Shown one piece after another: positions 5,495 to 6,716 of a DNA stretch of 6,716 bases. The stretch spans positions 1 through 6,716 of the forward strand of contig JAUYOQ010000265.1 in NCBI GenBank assembly GCA_030697975.1, in the 5' to 3' direction. The notes beneath the pieces were generated by a model. The model ran no database searches and was not told the DNA's origin. It saw only the letters and a program-made list of their open reading frames with translations. Position numbers and translations under genes: made by a program. Numbering within the stretch: the stretch's first letter is position 1; each line of letters starts with the position of its first letter. Source of the stretch: Nitrosopumilaceae archaeon (GTDB lineage: Archaea > Thermoproteota > Nitrososphaeria > Nitrososphaerales > Nitrosopumilaceae).

Positions 5495-6079
5495 ATGAAA
5501 AAATTATTTCTTTATTGTGCAATTGCTGTTTCTTTGGTTGCATATTTTTCACTTACATTATTTGTTTTGCCACCAAGTTTTTTAGAAAAACCAGAGCTTG
5601 TTCCACAACCAATCCTGGATGTAAATCTTGAAAAATCAGAAATTAATTTAGGTGAATCTTTTGAAATTAAAATCACATCAAATAACATTGGTGATCCGGC
5701 AGACATTCAAATTGTATCAATTGGATTTCCAAGTCTTGGCAAAATTGATGACACTGTCAAAATTACAGAATTTGATTTTACGCAATCACCACACTATGTT
5801 TTGATTGGAGATGAAGTAGGATCTGAATATACTGCAGGACTCAAAACAGTTACTGCAAAACATCCATCAATTGAGGTCTTTAGCAGGCCAGTAAATACAG
5901 GCGATCAATATCATATTGGCCTTGAGATCACGCCTGACTCTGTAGGCGAATTTACCATATACGTAAAAACAGTCATTTTGCCTCACTATACTGACTTGGC
6001 GCACTATCCGCAAAGCGGCCATATTGACTATCAAGGCGAGTACGTTGAGGTTTATTCAGTCGAGGTCTCAAATCCTTAA
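5495..6079 (+). CDS. Membrane-anchored or secreted protein with an extracellular beta-sandwich domain
   Basis: 194 residues. Residues 1-3 (MKK) and a hydrophobic stretch at about 4-25 (LFLYCAIAVSLVAYFSLTLF) form a signal anchor or signal peptide. No lipobox is evident: the only Cys, residue 8, lies inside the hydrophobic stretch. The remaining roughly 165 residues should lie outside the membrane. They start ILDVNLEKSEINLGESFEIKI, the alternating pattern with a Leu-Gly-Glu turn typical of CARDB/Ig-like beta-sandwich domains in archaeal surface proteins. A second strand-rich part (about 138-190) carries several His, Tyr and Asp residues (PHYTDLAHYPQSGHIDY). No enzymatic motif is visible. The gene leads a probable operon with the multi-pass membrane protein that starts 41 bases after its stop codon, so the two may act together at the membrane surface. 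Two TATA-like boxes and an upstream palindrome suggest a regulated promoter. The family is not named with confidence. Confidence 0.8.
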   Translation: MKKLFLYCAIAVSLVAYFSLTLFVLPPSFLEKPELVPQPILDVNLEKSEINLGESFEIKITSNNIGDPADIQIVSIGFPSLGKIDDTVKITEFDFTQSPHYVLIGDEVGSEYTAGLKTVTAKHPSIEVFSRPVNTGDQYHIGLEITPDSVGEFTIYVKTVILPHYTDLAHYPQSGHIDYQGEYVEVYSVEVSNP

Positions 6080-6102
6080 TTAGAATCCAAAGTCGATGTT
6101 TT

Positions 6103-6115
6103 AGGAAAAGGTTGG
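6103..6115 (+). promoter_or_regulatory. Purine-rich ribosome-binding region supporting TTG 6121
   Basis: AGGAAAAGGTTGG ends 5 bases before the TTG at 6121; the central AAAAGG leaves a 9-base gap. This is the only convincing Shine-Dalgarno-like stretch in the window. It fits the second gene of an operon, which cannot use leaderless initiation. It favours TTG 6121 over TTG 6112, which would lie inside the site. Confidence 0.45.
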
Positions 6116-6120
6116 TAATA

Positions 6121-6716
6121 TTGGAAAAGACAATTAACTTTCTTACAAGACAATACTCTGGATTATTTTTTGCATCAACAATTCTTGTAAGTCTTGGTGT
6201 CTTGACTGTAACAATAGGTGGCAGCTGGGATGTCACAAACCATCTTTTGAATAGACCTGAAACATTTTTTTCTCCACCACATGCAATTCTTTACGCCGGT
6301 GTTGCAATTGCACTTGCAAGTACTGTAATCAAATTTTCTAGCTGGAAAAATTTATCCGATGAAACAAAATCACAACATGCAAAACAAGTCAAGCTTGCAA
6401 TTTTAGGTATTGCAGTACTTGTTGGCGCAGGACCATTTGATTTTTTTTGGCACTCTAACTTTGGTCTTGATGGATTACTTAGCCCCCCACATCTTTTATT
6501 GATCTTTGGCATGATGCTTTTCAGTACTGCATCGATGACATCAATTGTACGATATTCAAATAAAAAATTAATTTTAAATTCATACACTTTATTTCATTTT
6601 TTGATAATTATTGGTTTGCTAGCTGTATTGTTATCAACATCTGGATTGTTTTACTCTCTTTCGTTACCATTTTCTGATACTGCACATTTCAAATTCAATC
6701 CAGATCCAACCTTTGC
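6121..6716 (+). CDS. Multi-pass membrane protein with duplicated D-x3-H-x9-SPPH motif (3' end outside window)
   Basis: 198 codons are visible with no stop, so the gene runs past the window edge. The start is TTG 6121 (or less likely TTG 6112), backed by a purine-rich site and the operon position after the membrane-anchored protein. About five hydrophobic segments are seen, near residues 14-33, 52-70, 91-105, 121-143 and 152-178. The striking feature is an internal repeat: Asp37-x3-His41-x9-Ser51-Pro-Pro-His54 recurs as Asp107-x3-His111-x9-Ser121-Pro-Pro-His124, exactly 70 residues apart. Trp36/Phe106, Leu25-Gly26/Leu95-Gly96, Gly34/Gly104 and Gly60/Gly130 also correspond. Paired Asp and His at membrane-segment ends suggest a metal, heme or quinone site, but this is inference. 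I recall similar WD-x3-H...PPH texts in uncharacterised bacterial membrane proteins, unverified. A long T-run (6441-6448) lies within the coding frame without breaking it. Confidence 0.85.
   Translation, partial: MEKTINFLTRQYSGLFFASTILVSLGVLTVTIGGSWDVTNHLLNRPETFFSPPHAILYAGVAIALASTVIKFSSWKNLSDETKSQHAKQVKLAILGIAVLVGAGPFDFFWHSNFGLDGLLSPPHLLLIFGMMLFSTASMTSIVRYSNKKLILNSYTLFHFLIIIGLLAVLLSTSGLFYSLSLPFSDTAHFKFNPDPTF
6193..6534 (+). repeat. 70-residue internal tandem duplication within the membrane protein
   Basis: Unit 1 covers residues 25-68 (6193-6324) and unit 2 residues 95-138 (6403-6534) of the protein starting at 6121. With a fixed offset of 70 residues and no gaps, these positions are identical: Leu25, Gly26, Gly34, Asp37, His41, Ser51-Pro-Pro-His54, Leu57 and Gly60. 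The DNA itself has diverged, so this is an old protein duplication rather than a recent DNA repeat. Confidence 0.75.

Noticed and set aside
6441..6448. T8 run as a possible programmed frameshift site
   Set aside because: The zero frame continues with the second SPPH motif and further membrane segments, so no shift is needed.
5973..6587. Minus-strand frames of 87 and 98 codons opposite the membrane protein and the end of its upstream neighbour
   Set aside because: They are shadows of a frame with clear membrane segments and an internal repeat. No minus-strand start signal was seen.

Overview
The window looks like a chromosomal segment of a mesophilic archaeon, most likely an ammonia-oxidising thaumarchaeon (Nitrososphaerota) of the Nitrosopumilus/Nitrosotenuis kind. 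The clues are A/T-rich DNA, short genes in alternating orientation, TATA-like boxes about 26-27 bases before several start codons with almost no Shine-Dalgarno sites (leaderless transcription), a PAC2-family protein and a DUF5679-type zinc ribbon. This placement rests on pattern recognition; no similarity search was run.

Left part (1-1631): the first 66 bases may hold the tail of an upstream gene. Next comes a 223-residue protein (TTG start at 101) with features of a PD-(D/E)XK nuclease fold, then a 38-residue Cys/His-rich protein (808-924). Converging on the latter, with 2 bases between the stop codons, is a PAC2-family (proteasome-assembly-chaperone-like) gene on the minus strand.

Middle (1632-4805): a 180-base divergent control region with a 7-bp inverted repeat around a TATA-like box leads into a 997-codon gene for a SNF2-family ATPase. 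A 425-residue intein (2223-3497) interrupts it exactly inside the Walker A motif, between Lys and Thr of the GKT signature. The intein has all splicing blocks and a two-motif LAGLIDADG homing endonuclease. Splicing would give a 572-residue enzyme with all SNF2 motifs.

Right part (4806-6716): an 83-residue acidic protein of unknown function with its own promoter converges on a 47-residue zinc-ribbon gene on the minus strand. A perfect 16-bp A/T palindrome and T-runs for both strands lie between them and probably act as a two-way terminator. A divergent region with a 9-bp-arm palindrome follows, then a probable two-gene operon: a membrane-anchored extracellular beta-sandwich protein, and a multi-pass membrane protein cut by the window edge. 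The latter carries an exact 70-residue internal duplication of the motif D-x3-H-x9-S-P-P-H, which looks like a paired metal or cofactor site and is the least explained feature here.

The genes do not form one obvious pathway. The best candidates for something new are the duplicated His/Asp motif protein with its secreted partner, the active-looking intein in the helicase P-loop, and the nuclease-like first gene.
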